Below, piece after piece: positions 1 to 7,657 of a stretch of DNA of 63,398 nt (the first letter of the stretch is position 1; every line of letters starts with the position of its first letter). This DNA is from Pseudomonas bananamidigenes (GTDB lineage Bacteria; Pseudomonadota; Gammaproteobacteria; Pseudomonadales; Pseudomonadaceae). Where the stretch lies: assembly GCF_001679645.1 (NCBI RefSeq), contig NZ_LRUN01000090.1:1-63398 (forward strand), given 5' to 3'. A model generated the notes under the pieces. The model did no database searches, had not been told where the DNA came from, and was given only the letters and a program-made list of their open reading frames with translations. The translations under genes were made by a program, and so were the position numbers.

Positions 1-125
1 TCTGCGTGGTAACGCAGCCATGGACGCTCCGCGTCCACTGTGACGCGAAGCGTCACGGTATGCATTCCCACGCAGAGCGTGGGAACGATCACCGCGAGCA
101 GCGCTTGCGTGGGAACTATCAGGGG
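1..125. repeat. Intergenic hairpin repeat of the GTGGGAAC type
   Basis: This stretch is made of successive short inverted repeats: GACGC/GCGTC around 23-36, GTGACGC/GCGTCAC around 40-56, and TTCCCACGC/GCGTGGGAA around 65-84. A further GCGTGGGAAC copy follows near 107-116. From memory, repeats of this type are scattered between genes in P. fluorescens-group genomes. It lies just downstream of the acyl-CoA dehydrogenase gene, and its left part is cut by the window edge. No coding sense was seen. Confidence 0.6.
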
Positions 126-137
126 TGAAGTGCTGGA

Positions 138-1367
138 TCAGCGCTCGCTACGCAGCATTTCCTTCGGCACGTACTTGCCGATCTCGAACTTGCCGATCGC
201 CGCACGGTGCACTTCGTCCGGGCCGTCGGCCAGGCGCAGGGTACGTTGCATGGCGTACATGTAGGCCAGCGGGAAATCGTTCGACACCCCGGCCCCGCCA
301 TGAATCTGGATCGCCCGGTCGATCACCCGCAACGCGACGTTCGGTGCCACAACCTTGATCTGCGCGATTTCACTCTTGGCGACCTTGTTGCCCACGGTGT
401 CCATCATGTACGCCGCTTTCAGCGTCAGCAGGCGAGCCATGTCGATTTCCATGCGCGAGTCGGCGATCTTGTCGACGTTACCGCCCAGACGCGCCAGCGG
501 TTTGCCGAACGCGGTGCGGCTCACCGAACGTTTGCACATCAGTTCCAGTGCCCGCTCGGCCATGCCGATCGAACGCATGCAGTGGTGAATCCGGCCCGGG
601 CCAAGGCGACCCTGAGCGATTTCGAAGCCGCGTCCTTCACCGAGCAGGACGTTTTCGTAGGGCACCCGCACGTTATCGAACAGCACTTCGGCGTGACCGT
701 GCGGGGCGTCGTCATAACCGAACACCGGCAGCGGACGAATGATCTTCACACCGGGGGTGTCGACCGGCACCAGAATCATCGAGTGTTGCGCATGACGCGG
801 GGCGTCGGGATTGCTCAGGCCCATGAAAATCAGGATCTTGCAGCGCGGATCGCAGGCGCCGGAAGTCCACCATTTCTTGCCGTTGATCACCCATTCGTCA
901 CCCTCGCGCACGGCACGGGCGGCCATGTTGGTGGCATCGGAGGACGCGACGTCCGGTTCGGTCATGGCGAACGCCGAGCGGATCTCGCCCCGTAACAGCG
1001 GTTCGAGCCAGCGTTGTTTCTGTTCTTCGTTGGCATAACGCACCAGCACTTCCATGTTGCCGGTGTCCGGTGCCGAGCAGTTGAACGGCTCGGGGCCCAG
1101 CAGCGAACGGCCCATGATTTCCGCCAATGGCGCGTATTCAAGGTTGGTCAGGCCGGCGCCCAGCTCCGACTCGGGCAGAAACAGATTCCACAGCCCTTCG
1201 GCTTTTGCCTTGGCCTTGAGCTCTTCCATGATGGCGGTCGGCTGCCAGCGGTCGCCTTCGGCCACCTGGCGTTCGAACACGGCCTCGGCCGGATAAACGT
1301 AAGCGTCCATGAACGCGGTCACGCGCTCACGCAGTTCTTGCACTTTGGGCGAATAGGCGAAATCCAT
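138..1367 (-). CDS. Acyl-CoA dehydrogenase family protein
   Basis: A 409-residue flavoprotein of the acyl-CoA dehydrogenase superfamily, which oxidises an acyl-CoA to the 2,3-enoyl-CoA and passes electrons to ETF. The family pattern is clear: helical N-terminal domain (residues 1-130), the FAD/substrate signature AMTEPDVASSDAT near 135-150, the beta domain with WWTSGA near 166, and the C-terminal four-helix domain with RTAFGKPL near 285 and IHGGAGVS near 355. The LADGPDEVH end motif is closest to the ACAD10/ACAD11-like branch rather than to isovaleryl-CoA dehydrogenase. It is divergent from a LysR gene at 1545, which may control it. The substrate cannot be read from sequence; the neighbouring leucine genes make a branched or medium-chain acyl-CoA possible. 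Confidence 0.9.
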   Translation of the reverse strand: MDFAYSPKVQELRERVTAFMDAYVYPAEAVFERQVAEGDRWQPTAIMEELKAKAKAEGLWNLFLPESELGAGLTNLEYAPLAEIMGRSLLGPEPFNCSAPDTGNMEVLVRYANEEQKQRWLEPLLRGEIRSAFAMTEPDVASSDATNMAARAVREGDEWVINGKKWWTSGACDPRCKILIFMGLSNPDAPRHAQHSMILVPVDTPGVKIIRPLPVFGYDDAPHGHAEVLFDNVRVPYENVLLGEGRGFEIAQGRLGPGRIHHCMRSIGMAERALELMCKRSVSRTAFGKPLARLGGNVDKIADSRMEIDMARLLTLKAAYMMDTVGNKVAKSEIAQIKVVAPNVALRVIDRAIQIHGGAGVSNDFPLAYMYAMQRTLRLADGPDEVHRAAIGKFEIGKYVPKEMLRSER

Positions 1368-1544
1368 GGGCAGTTACCTTTCTGGGCAGCGGTTGTTCAG
1401 GTCATGCAATCGATGCTAGAACAGCGCCGATAATTTACCTAGCCTATTCTCGGCGTGTATAAACATTCATCACCGATATATGATTGGTTGATTTTCCTGG
1501 CCGCCCTCACCCGCGCCATCCACCCATAACAAGAGAGCCGCGTA

Positions 1545-2489
1545 ATGAATCTGAGCAAGGTCGACCTCAACCTTTTCATCGTCTTCGACGCGATCTACAC
1601 CGAAGCCAACCTGACCCGCGCCGGGCAGATCGTCGGCATCACCCAGCCGGCGGTGTCCAACGCATTGGCACGGTTGCGCGAAACCTTCAACGACCCGCTC
1701 TTCGTCCGCACGGCACAGGGCATGGTGCCGACACCCATGGCGCAGAACATCATCGGCCCGGTGCGCAATGCACTGTCGCTGCTGCGGGTATCGGTTCAGG
1801 AAAGCCGCATTTTCAATCCCTCGCAAGCGGTCAAGACCTACCGCATCAGCATGACCGACCTGACCGAAGCAGTGATTCTGCCGCCGCTGTTCCAGCGTCT
1901 GCGTCGTCTGGCGCCGACGGTGATCATCGAAAGCTTTCTGTCCAAGCGCCGGGAGACCACCAAGGAACTGGCCGCCGGGCGCCTCGATTTCGCCGTGGAT
2001 GCGCCGCTCAACACCGACCCGCAGGTGCGCCACGTCAAGTTGATGGAAGACCGTTACGTCTGTGCGATGCGCAAGGGGCATCCACTGGCGACCAAGGACA
2101 AACTCACCCTCGACGATTACCTGTCGCTGACCCACATTCATATTTCCAGCCGTCGCAATGGCCTGGGCCATGTCGATCTGGCGCTCGGCAAAATGGGCAT
2201 CCAGCGCAAGATCGCCCTGCGCTCGCAGCACTACCTGATGGCGTCCCAGGTGTTGCAGCAGACCGACATGGTGATGACCGTGCCGGAACGTTTCGCCCGA
2301 CGCCATGACCTGCACGCGTTCAATCTGCCGGTCAACGATGTGCCGCCGGTGGAAACCCATTTGTACTGGCACGAAAGCACCGACCAGGACCCGGCCAACC
2401 GCTGGATGCGCGAGCAGATGATCGAGCTTTGCCAGCAGGTGACGGCCCATGAGAAGAAGCTCGACAAGCTGCAGGCGCCCGCCACTTGA
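1545..2489 (+). CDS. LysR-family transcriptional regulator
   Basis: A 314-residue LysR regulator. The N-terminal winged HTH is obvious: VDLNLFIVFDAIYTEANLTRAG followed by ITQPAVSNALARLRE at about residues 28-42 and the wing DPLFVRT. A type-2 periplasmic-binding-like effector domain follows from about 90 to 300. The VDLNL start and DPLFVRTAQGM wing are typical of the NodD/PcaQ-like subgroup. It is divergent from the acyl-CoA dehydrogenase gene, with about 177 bases between starts, the usual arrangement for a LysR protein and its target. Its stop codon overlaps the LiuR box in front of the next gene. The effector is unknown. Confidence 0.9.
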   Translation: MNLSKVDLNLFIVFDAIYTEANLTRAGQIVGITQPAVSNALARLRETFNDPLFVRTAQGMVPTPMAQNIIGPVRNALSLLRVSVQESRIFNPSQAVKTYRISMTDLTEAVILPPLFQRLRRLAPTVIIESFLSKRRETTKELAAGRLDFAVDAPLNTDPQVRHVKLMEDRYVCAMRKGHPLATKDKLTLDDYLSLTHIHISSRRNGLGHVDLALGKMGIQRKIALRSQHYLMASQVLQQTDMVMTVPERFARRHDLHAFNLPVNDVPPVETHLYWHESTDQDPANRWMREQMIELCQQVTAHEKKLDKLQAPAT

Positions 2490-2501
2490 CGTAAACGTCA
2501 A
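2486..2501. promoter_or_regulatory. LiuR-type operator upstream of liuR
   Basis: The sequence TTGACGTAAACGTCAA is a near-perfect 16-base palindrome (TTGACGT/ACGTCAA arms) and starts on the last codons of the LysR gene, 44 bases before the MerR-family gene. The same motif occurs twice in front of liuA. MerR-family LiuR proteins of gammaproteobacteria are known to bind such sites. This copy would give autoregulation. Confidence 0.75.
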
Positions 2502-2544
2502 CCTGCAATTAGCTTAGCGCCAGGACCTTTTTTCGAGCGCTTTC

Positions 2545-2946
2545 ATGAGCAGCCAGACCTACAGCATTTCCGACCTCGCCCGCGAGCTGGACATCACCAC
2601 CCGGGCGATCCGTTTCTATGAAGAACAAGGCCTGCTCAGCCCTGAGCGCCGAGGCCAGGAACGCATCTATTCGCCACGCGACAAGGTCAGTCTGAAGCTG
2701 ATCCTGCGGGGCAAGCGCATCGGTTTTTCCCTGGCCGAGTGCCGCGAGCTGATCGAGCTCTATGACCCCTCCAGCGGTAACACCAAACAACTCAACAGCA
2801 TGCTGGCGAAAATCAGCGAGCGCCGGGCACAGCTTGAACAGCAATTGCTGGACATCGAACAGATGAAGCTGGAACTCGACACCGCCGAAGAACGCTGCGT
2901 GCAGGCGCTGGAGCAGACGCTCAAGAGTCAGCAATCGGTTCAGTGA
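2545..2946 (+). CDS. liuR: MerR-family regulator of leucine degradation (LiuR)
   Basis: A 133-residue MerR-family protein. The HTH reads YSISDLARELDITTRAIRFYEEQGLLSP at residues 4-31, followed by the conserved wing with GQERIYSPRDKVSLKLI. Residues 80-125 form the coiled-coil dimerisation helix. No cysteine cluster typical of metal sensors is present in the C-terminus (only a single late Cys), which fits an acyl-CoA or metabolite sensor. LiuR represses isovalerate/leucine degradation genes in pseudomonads and related bacteria. Here the gene lies between a LiuR-type box and liuE, and two more boxes precede liuABCD. Confidence 0.85.
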   Translation: MSSQTYSISDLARELDITTRAIRFYEEQGLLSPERRGQERIYSPRDKVSLKLILRGKRIGFSLAECRELIELYDPSSGNTKQLNSMLAKISERRAQLEQQLLDIEQMKLELDTAEERCVQALEQTLKSQQSVQ

Positions 2947-2960
2947 ACCAACACCAATCC

Positions 2961-3055
2961 CTTGTGGGAGCGAGCTTGCTCGCGATTGCGGTTAGACCGT
3001 CAGCATCATTTTTGAATGTCAGACCGCTATCGCGAGCAAGCTCGCTCCCACAGGG
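2961..3055. repeat. REP doublet (REPIN-like) between liuR and liuE
   Basis: Two inverted copies of the Pseudomonas REP core (GTGGGAGCGAGCTTGCTCGCGA at about 2965-2986 and its reverse complement at about 3031-3052) are separated by about 45 bases. Each copy is itself a hairpin. The inverted pair is the layout of a mobile REPIN unit. Confidence 0.85.
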
Positions 3056-3088
3056 TTCGCCACGATTTCAAAAGAGCAGGTCAACGCC

Positions 3089-3988
3089 ATGTCCCTCCCC
3101 TCCCAAGTACGCCTGATCGAAGTCGGCCCCCGTGACGGCCTGCAGAACGAAGCCCAGCCCATCAGTGTCGCCGACAAGGTGCAACTGGTTGACGCCTTGA
3201 GCGCGGCGGGCCTCGGCTACATAGAAGTCGGCAGTTTCGTCTCGCCCAAGTGGGTGCCGCAGATGGCCGGTTCCGCCGACGTGTTCGCGCAGATCCGGCG
3301 CAAACCCGGCGTGACCTACGGCGCACTGGCGCCGAACCTGCGCGGTTTTGAAGATGCGCTGGCGGCCGGGGTCAAGGAAGTGGCGGTGTTCGCGGCTGCA
3401 TCCGAATCCTTTTCGCAGCGCAACATCAATTGCTCGATCAGCGAAAGCCTGGCGCGGTTCGCGCCGATCATGGAGGCCGCGAAACAACACGGCGTTACCG
3501 TGCGCGGTTACGTGTCCTGCGTGCTTGGCTGTCCTTATGAAGGCACGGTCGCGCCGGAACAGGTGGCCATGGTGGCCCGCGAGCTGTACGCGATGGGCTG
3601 CTACGAAGTTTCGCTCGGCGACACCATCGGCACCGGCACCGCGGGCGCCACCCGCCGTCTGTTCGAAGTAGTGTCGAAGCAGGTGCCGCGAGAGAAACTC
3701 GCCGGCCATTTTCACGACACCTACGGCCAGGCCATGGCCAACATCTACGCCAGCCTGCTGGAAGGCATCGCGGTGTTCGACAGCTCCATCGCCGGCCTCG
3801 GCGGTTGCCCGTATGCCAAGGGCGCCAGCGGTAACGTCGCCACCGAAGACGTGGTGTACCTGCTCAATGGCCTGGGTATCGAGACCGGTATCGACCTCGA
3901 CGCCTTGATTGCCGCCGGCCAGCAGATCAGTGCCGTGCTGGGCCGCCCGAGCGGTTCGCGCGTGGCCAAGGCCCGTAGCGCGCAGTGA
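3089..3988 (+). CDS. liuE: Hydroxymethylglutaryl-CoA lyase
   Basis: A 299-residue HMG-CoA lyase (also called mvaB), which splits 3-hydroxy-3-methylglutaryl-CoA into acetoacetate and acetyl-CoA, the last step of leucine degradation. The DRE-TIM metallolyase signature EVGPRDGLQNE is at residues 11-21, the metal ligands in AGHFHDTYGQAMAN near 210, and the catalytic-Cys loop GGCPYAKGASGNVATED near 237-253. Length matches the bacterial family. It follows liuR with only a REP pair between and is away from liuABCD, on the other side of the CrcY RNA and the acyl-CoA synthetase gene. The same neighbour order, mvaB then crcY, is recalled from P. putida. Confidence 0.95.
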   Translation: MSLPSQVRLIEVGPRDGLQNEAQPISVADKVQLVDALSAAGLGYIEVGSFVSPKWVPQMAGSADVFAQIRRKPGVTYGALAPNLRGFEDALAAGVKEVAVFAAASESFSQRNINCSISESLARFAPIMEAAKQHGVTVRGYVSCVLGCPYEGTVAPEQVAMVARELYAMGCYEVSLGDTIGTGTAGATRRLFEVVSKQVPREKLAGHFHDTYGQAMANIYASLLEGIAVFDSSIAGLGGCPYAKGASGNVATEDVVYLLNGLGIETGIDLDALIAAGQQISAVLGRPSGSRVAKARSAQ

Positions 3989-3996
3989 GGGGCACA

Positions 3997-4039
3997 GTGT
4001 TACCGCTTGGCGCGAAACGTGGGCACAGGCGAGTAACAC
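3997..4039. promoter_or_regulatory. Candidate CbrB enhancer site for the CrcY RNA
   Basis: An inverted repeat GTGTTAC (3997-4003) and GTAACAC (4033-4039) lies about 100 bases upstream of a sigma-54 promoter. CbrB, the response regulator that activates crcZ and crcY, is reported to recognise TGTTAC/GTAACA half sites. Spacing and position suit an upstream activating sequence. Binding is inferred, not shown. Confidence 0.6.
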
Positions 4040-4120
4040 GGAAACAAATTGTCTGGTTTTGCCTGACAGAAAAATCCCTCAAAAATCTCAAGCCGTTGAT
4101 TTAAAAGGGTTTTAAAAAGT

Positions 4121-4135
4121 TGGCACGGCTTATGC
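4121..4135 (+). promoter_or_regulatory. Sigma-54 (RpoN) promoter of the CrcY RNA
   Basis: TGGCACGGCTTATGC matches the -24/-12 consensus: GG at 4122-4123 and GC at 4134-4135 with exactly ten bases between, and a full TGGCAC box. A start site about 12 bases after the GC gives a transcript from about 4147. No reading frame follows, so the promoter serves an RNA. Confidence 0.8.
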
Positions 4136-4146
4136 TATTTCTATGG

Positions 4147-4522
4147 CATAACAAGAATAAAAAGCGGCAAACCAATAAAAACAAGACGAAACGACTCTGA
4201 CATAACAAAAACAACACGGCAGAGACGCAGCTAACAGATTTTTTTGGAGAAGGTGTGCTTTTCAGGGTGTTCCTCGGAATGACCCGCAACCGGGCAGAGA
4301 ACAATAAAACTACCTTCAGGTAGCTCCCGTATCGGTTGGATCGCCTTGGCGAAAAAGCAGATCAGCGCTCAAAAAAATACGTTTGCTCTTGACCCCGGAT
4401 GGGGGTCGCCAAAAACAGCGGTAAAGGGCCACGGTTGCCAAAAACAACAACAGACCGACCCTCAATAATAAAAAGAGCACGCGACGACAAAATTAAAGGG
4501 GAGCTTCGGCTCCCCTTTGTGC
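4147..4522 (+). ncRNA. crcY: CrcY-type small RNA that sequesters Hfq/Crc
   Basis: This roughly 375-base region downstream of liuE has no credible reading frame but holds at least five A-rich motifs of the AANAANAA kind: about 4150-4163, 4169-4191, 4204-4217, 4299-4310, 4440-4452 and 4463-4475. It starts at a sigma-54 promoter and ends in a strong GC hairpin. CrcZ, CrcY and CrcX RNAs have this design; they titrate Hfq/Crc and so relieve carbon catabolite repression, under CbrAB and RpoN. From memory, P. putida crcY lies next to mvaB and is about 370 nt, which matches position and size here. The exact 5' end is estimated from the promoter. Confidence 0.85.
4494..4522 (+). terminator. Intrinsic terminator of the CrcY RNA
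   Basis: A ten-base stem AAAGGGGAGC/GCTCCCCTTT with a TTCG tetraloop ends the RNA; the T-run after it is short. The stem is symmetrical and could also stop transcripts coming from the acyl-CoA synthetase gene on the other strand. Confidence 0.8.
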
Positions 4523-4550
4523 TGTCCGGTCTTCTGAAATCCCGCAGGAC

Positions 4551-4575
4551 ACTGTGGGAGCAACGCCCCCACAGT
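4551..4575. repeat. Short hairpin related to REP
   Basis: ACTGTGGG and CCCACAGT form a hairpin just after the acyl-CoA synthetase stop. The GTGGGAGC core resembles the REP family but the inner arms are lost. It may serve as a 3' end for the minus-strand gene. Confidence 0.45.
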
Positions 4576-4582
4576 TCTTTCC

Positions 4583-6280
4583 TCAACCCTCGTTACTGCG
4601 CAACTCCTCGACACTGATCTCACGCATCCGGAATTTCTGGATCTTGCCCGTCACCGTCATCGGAAATTCCTCGACGAATTTAAAGTAACGCGGCGTCTTG
4701 AAGTGGGCGATGCGCTCCTTGCACCACGCTTGCAGTTCCTGTTCGGTGGCGCTGTGGCCGGGATGGAATTTGATCCAGGCGACGATTTCCTCGCCGTAGC
4801 GCGAGCAGGGAATGCCGATCACCTGCACGTCCGCCACCGCTGGATGGGTGAAGAAGAACTCTTCCAGTTCACGCGGGTAAATGTTTTCGCCGCCACGGAT
4901 GATCATGTCCTTGTTACGCCCGGCGATGCAGACGTAACCCTCGTCGTTCATGCTCGCCAGGTCGCCAGTGTGCATCCACCCCGCCGCATCGATGGCTTCG
5001 GCGGTGGCCTGCGGGTTGTTCCAGTAGCCGAGCATCACGCTGTAGCCACGGGTGCACAGCTCGCCGATGGTGCCGCGTGGCACCGGATTGCCGGCCTCGT
5101 CGATGATCTTGCTTTCCAGTTGCGGCTGGGTACGGCCGACGGTGGTGACGCGCAATTCCAGTTCATCCGATGGCCCGGTCTGCAGGGACACGGGGCTGGT
5201 TTCGGTCATGCCGTAGGCGATCTGCACTTCGCTCATGTGCATTTCGACGATGACCCGGCGCATCACCTCGATCGGGCAGGTGGCGCCGGCCATGATCCCG
5301 GTGCGTAGGTTCGACAGATCGAACCCAGCACGTTGCGGCTGATCGAGCATGGCGATGAACATGGTCGGCACGCCATACAACGCGGTCGCTTTTTCTTCGG
5401 CAACGGTGCTCAGGGTCAGCAGCGGGTCGAAGGCATCGTTGGGATAAATCATGGTGCTGCCGTGGGTGACGCAGCCAAGATTCCCCATGACCATGCCGAA
5501 GCAGTGATACAGCGGCACCGGGATCACCAGGCGATCAGAAGCGGACAGGCCGAGACTTTCGCCGACCATGTAACCGTTGTTGAGGATGTTGTAGTGACTG
5601 AGGGTCGCGCCCTTGGGGAAACCGGTGGTGCCGGAGGTGTACTGGATATTGACGGGCTGATCGAAGTGCAGGCTGTCGCTGCGTTCACGTAATTGCTCTG
5701 GAGAGACACTGGCGGCCAGATCTGCCAGTTGCGACCACGGGAGAAAACCCGACGGCGGCTGCGAATCAAGACTGATCAACCCGCGCAGCTCCGGCAAGCG
5801 CTCGCTGTGCAGTTCGCCGATGGAGTGCTCGGCCAGCTCCGGCAGCAGGCCTTGCAGCATGCCGTGGTAGTTCGAGGTCTTGAAGGCCCCCGCGCAGACC
5901 AGCCACTGGCAACCGGACTGCTTGAGCACGTACTCGAGTTCGGAACTGCGATAGGCCGGGTTGATGTTTACCAGGATCACGCCGATCTTCGCGGTGGCAA
6001 ACTGTGTGATGCACCACTGCGCGCAGTTCGGCGCCCAGATGCCGAGCCGGTCGCCGGCCTGCAAACCCAACGCCAGCAAGGCTCTGGCGTGAACATCCAC
6101 CGCATCGGCCAGTTGCCGCCAGGTGTAACGCAGCTGCTGATGGCGCACCACCAGCGCCTCGCCGTCCGGGTACTGCGCGACGGTCTTGTCGAACTTCTGC
6201 CCGATGGTCATCGCGAGCAAGGCTTTGCTCTGTGAACCACGGGTGTAGCTGCGCTGCGGGTTTGCACTGGGTTGATCCAT
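4583..6280 (-). CDS. AMP-binding acyl-CoA synthetase (ACSF2-like)
   Basis: A 565-residue ATP-dependent acyl-CoA synthetase. The P-loop motif YTSGTTGFPKGATLSH lies near residue 205, the YGMTETSP motif near 350, the WMHTGDLA motif near 435 and the GKIQKFRMRE lysine loop near 550. Length and motifs place it with medium/branched-chain acyl-CoA synthetases of the ACSF2 type. I chose the ATG at 6280 over the longer frame because family members start close to it. The gene is divergent from liuA, with two LiuR-type boxes between them, so it is probably LiuR-controlled and may activate isovalerate or related short branched acids that then enter the liu pathway. The substrate is inferred from context only. 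Confidence 0.88.
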   Translation of the reverse strand: MDQPSANPQRSYTRGSQSKALLAMTIGQKFDKTVAQYPDGEALVVRHQQLRYTWRQLADAVDVHARALLALGLQAGDRLGIWAPNCAQWCITQFATAKIGVILVNINPAYRSSELEYVLKQSGCQWLVCAGAFKTSNYHGMLQGLLPELAEHSIGELHSERLPELRGLISLDSQPPSGFLPWSQLADLAASVSPEQLRERSDSLHFDQPVNIQYTSGTTGFPKGATLSHYNILNNGYMVGESLGLSASDRLVIPVPLYHCFGMVMGNLGCVTHGSTMIYPNDAFDPLLTLSTVAEEKATALYGVPTMFIAMLDQPQRAGFDLSNLRTGIMAGATCPIEVMRRVIVEMHMSEVQIAYGMTETSPVSLQTGPSDELELRVTTVGRTQPQLESKIIDEAGNPVPRGTIGELCTRGYSVMLGYWNNPQATAEAIDAAGWMHTGDLASMNDEGYVCIAGRNKDMIIRGGENIYPRELEEFFFTHPAVADVQVIGIPCSRYGEEIVAWIKFHPGHSATEQELQAWCKERIAHFKTPRYFKFVEEFPMTVTGKIQKFRMREISVEELRSNEG

Positions 6281-6367
6281 GACGACCCCTATTGTCTTTA
6301 TTAGTGGGTGTTGGACCGGAGCCATGCCAGCTCCGACCGTTCAGAACTGGCCCTACTCTCGCTCAAG

Positions 6368-6383
6368 TTGACGTTAACGTAAA
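6368..6383. promoter_or_regulatory. LiuR-type operator, copy 1
   Basis: TTGACGTTAACGTAAA, a palindromic site of the same type as the one before liuR, lies between the acyl-CoA synthetase gene and liuA. It is closer to the synthetase gene and may control that side. Confidence 0.7.
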
Positions 6384-6410
6384 GGGTGATTGACAGCCAT
6401 TCGTCACAGG

Positions 6411-6427
6411 CTTACGTTAACGTAAAG
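6411..6427. promoter_or_regulatory. LiuR-type operator, copy 2
   Basis: TTACGTTAACGTAA is a perfect 14-base palindrome 57 bases before the liuA start. Its centre is 43 bases from the centre of copy 1 (about four helical turns), so dimers could bind both on one face of the DNA. Confidence 0.7.
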
Positions 6428-6457
6428 GTGAGAGCTGATCCGCCGCTCTCTCCGCCC

Positions 6458-6475
6458 AACAAAAAAGCCAAAAGG
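6458..6475 (+). promoter_or_regulatory. Candidate Hfq/Crc binding motif at the liuA ribosome site
   Basis: The run AACAAAAAAGCCAAAAGG ends inside the ribosome-binding region of liuA (AAAGGTG, about 5 bases before the ATG). It fits the AANAANAA pattern that Hfq with Crc binds to block translation of catabolic mRNAs. The match to the motif is direct; repression of liuA is inferred. Confidence 0.55.
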
Positions 6476-6481
6476 TGACCC

Positions 6482-7645
6482 ATGAGCTACCCATCCCTGA
6501 ACTTTGCCCTCGGCGAAACCATCGACATGCTGCGCGATCAGGTTCAATCCTTCGTCGCCGATCAGATCGCCCCGCGTGCCGCGCAGATCGACAGCGACAA
6601 CCTGTTCCCCGCTGATCTGTGGCGCAAGTTCGGTGACATGGGCCTGCTCGGCATCACCGTGCCGGAAGAGTACGGCGGCGCGGGTCTGGGTTACCTGGCC
6701 CACGTGGTGGCGATGGAAGAAATCAGCCGTGGCTCGGCTTCTGTGGCTTTGTCCTACGGCGCCCACTCCAACCTCTGCGTCAACCAGATCAACCGAAACG
6801 GCAATCACGAGCAGAAATCCAAATACCTACCGAAGCTGATCAGCGGCGAACACGTCGGTGCTCTGGCGATGAGCGAGCCGAACGCCGGTTCCGACGTGGT
6901 CTCGATGAAACTGCGCGCCGACAAACGCGGAGATCGCTTCGTACTCAACGGCAGCAAGACCTGGATCACCAACGGCCCCGACGCCAACACCTACGTGATC
7001 TACGCCAAGACCGACCTGGAAAAGGGCCCGCACGGCATCACCGCGTTCATTGTCGAGCGCGACTGGAAAGGCTTCAGCCGCAGCAACAAGTTCGACAAGC
7101 TCGGCATGCGCGGCTCCAACACCTGCGAGCTGTTTTTCGATGACGTCGAAGTGCCGGAAGAAAACATCCTTGGGGTGCTCAATGGCGGCGTGAAAGTGCT
7201 GATGAGTGGCCTCGATTACGAGCGCGTCGTGCTGTCCGGTGGCCCGACCGGGATCATGCAGGCCTGCATGGATCTGATCGTGCCGTATATCCACGACCGC
7301 AAACAGTTCGGCCAGAGCATCGGCGAGTTCCAGCTGATCCAGGGCAAGGTCGCCGACATGTACACCCAGCTCAATGCCAGTCGCGCCTACCTCTACGCCG
7401 TGGCCCAGGCCTGCGAGCGCAATGAAACCACCCGCAAGGACGCCGCCGGCGTAATCCTCTACACCGCCGAACGCGCCACGCAAATGGCCCTGGACGCGAT
7501 CCAGATTCTCGGCGGCAACGGCTACATCAACGAATTCCCGGCCGGTCGTCTGCTGCGTGACGCCAAGCTGTACGAAATCGGTGCCGGCACCAGTGAGATC
7601 CGTCGCATGCTGATCGGTCGCGAACTGTTCAACGAAACCCGCTAA
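6482..7645 (+). CDS. liuA: Isovaleryl-CoA dehydrogenase
   Basis: A 387-residue acyl-CoA dehydrogenase that converts isovaleryl-CoA to 3-methylcrotonyl-CoA. FAD-binding signature ALAMSEPNAGSDVVSM is at 127-142 and WITNG at 161-165. The catalytic glutamate is in helix G rather than near the C-terminus, as isovaleryl-CoA dehydrogenases require: the segment LDYERVVLSGGPTGIMQ puts Glu at 247. The C-terminal GGNGYINEFP and RMLIGREL motifs complete the family pattern. It is the first gene of liuABCD, with 12 bases to liuB. Two LiuR boxes and an A-rich Hfq/Crc-like motif precede it. Confidence 0.95.
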   Translation: MSYPSLNFALGETIDMLRDQVQSFVADQIAPRAAQIDSDNLFPADLWRKFGDMGLLGITVPEEYGGAGLGYLAHVVAMEEISRGSASVALSYGAHSNLCVNQINRNGNHEQKSKYLPKLISGEHVGALAMSEPNAGSDVVSMKLRADKRGDRFVLNGSKTWITNGPDANTYVIYAKTDLEKGPHGITAFIVERDWKGFSRSNKFDKLGMRGSNTCELFFDDVEVPEENILGVLNGGVKVLMSGLDYERVVLSGGPTGIMQACMDLIVPYIHDRKQFGQSIGEFQLIQGKVADMYTQLNASRAYLYAVAQACERNETTRKDAAGVILYTAERATQMALDAIQILGGNGYINEFPAGRLLRDAKLYEIGAGTSEIRRMLIGRELFNETR

Positions 7646-7657
7646 ACGGAGCTGTCC

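Noticed and set aside
4101..4304. A small hydrophobic frame on the minus strand within the CrcY region
   Set aside because: Its hydrophobicity comes from the A-rich RNA motifs read in reverse (Phe/Leu codons). The RNA explanation accounts for promoter, motifs and terminator.
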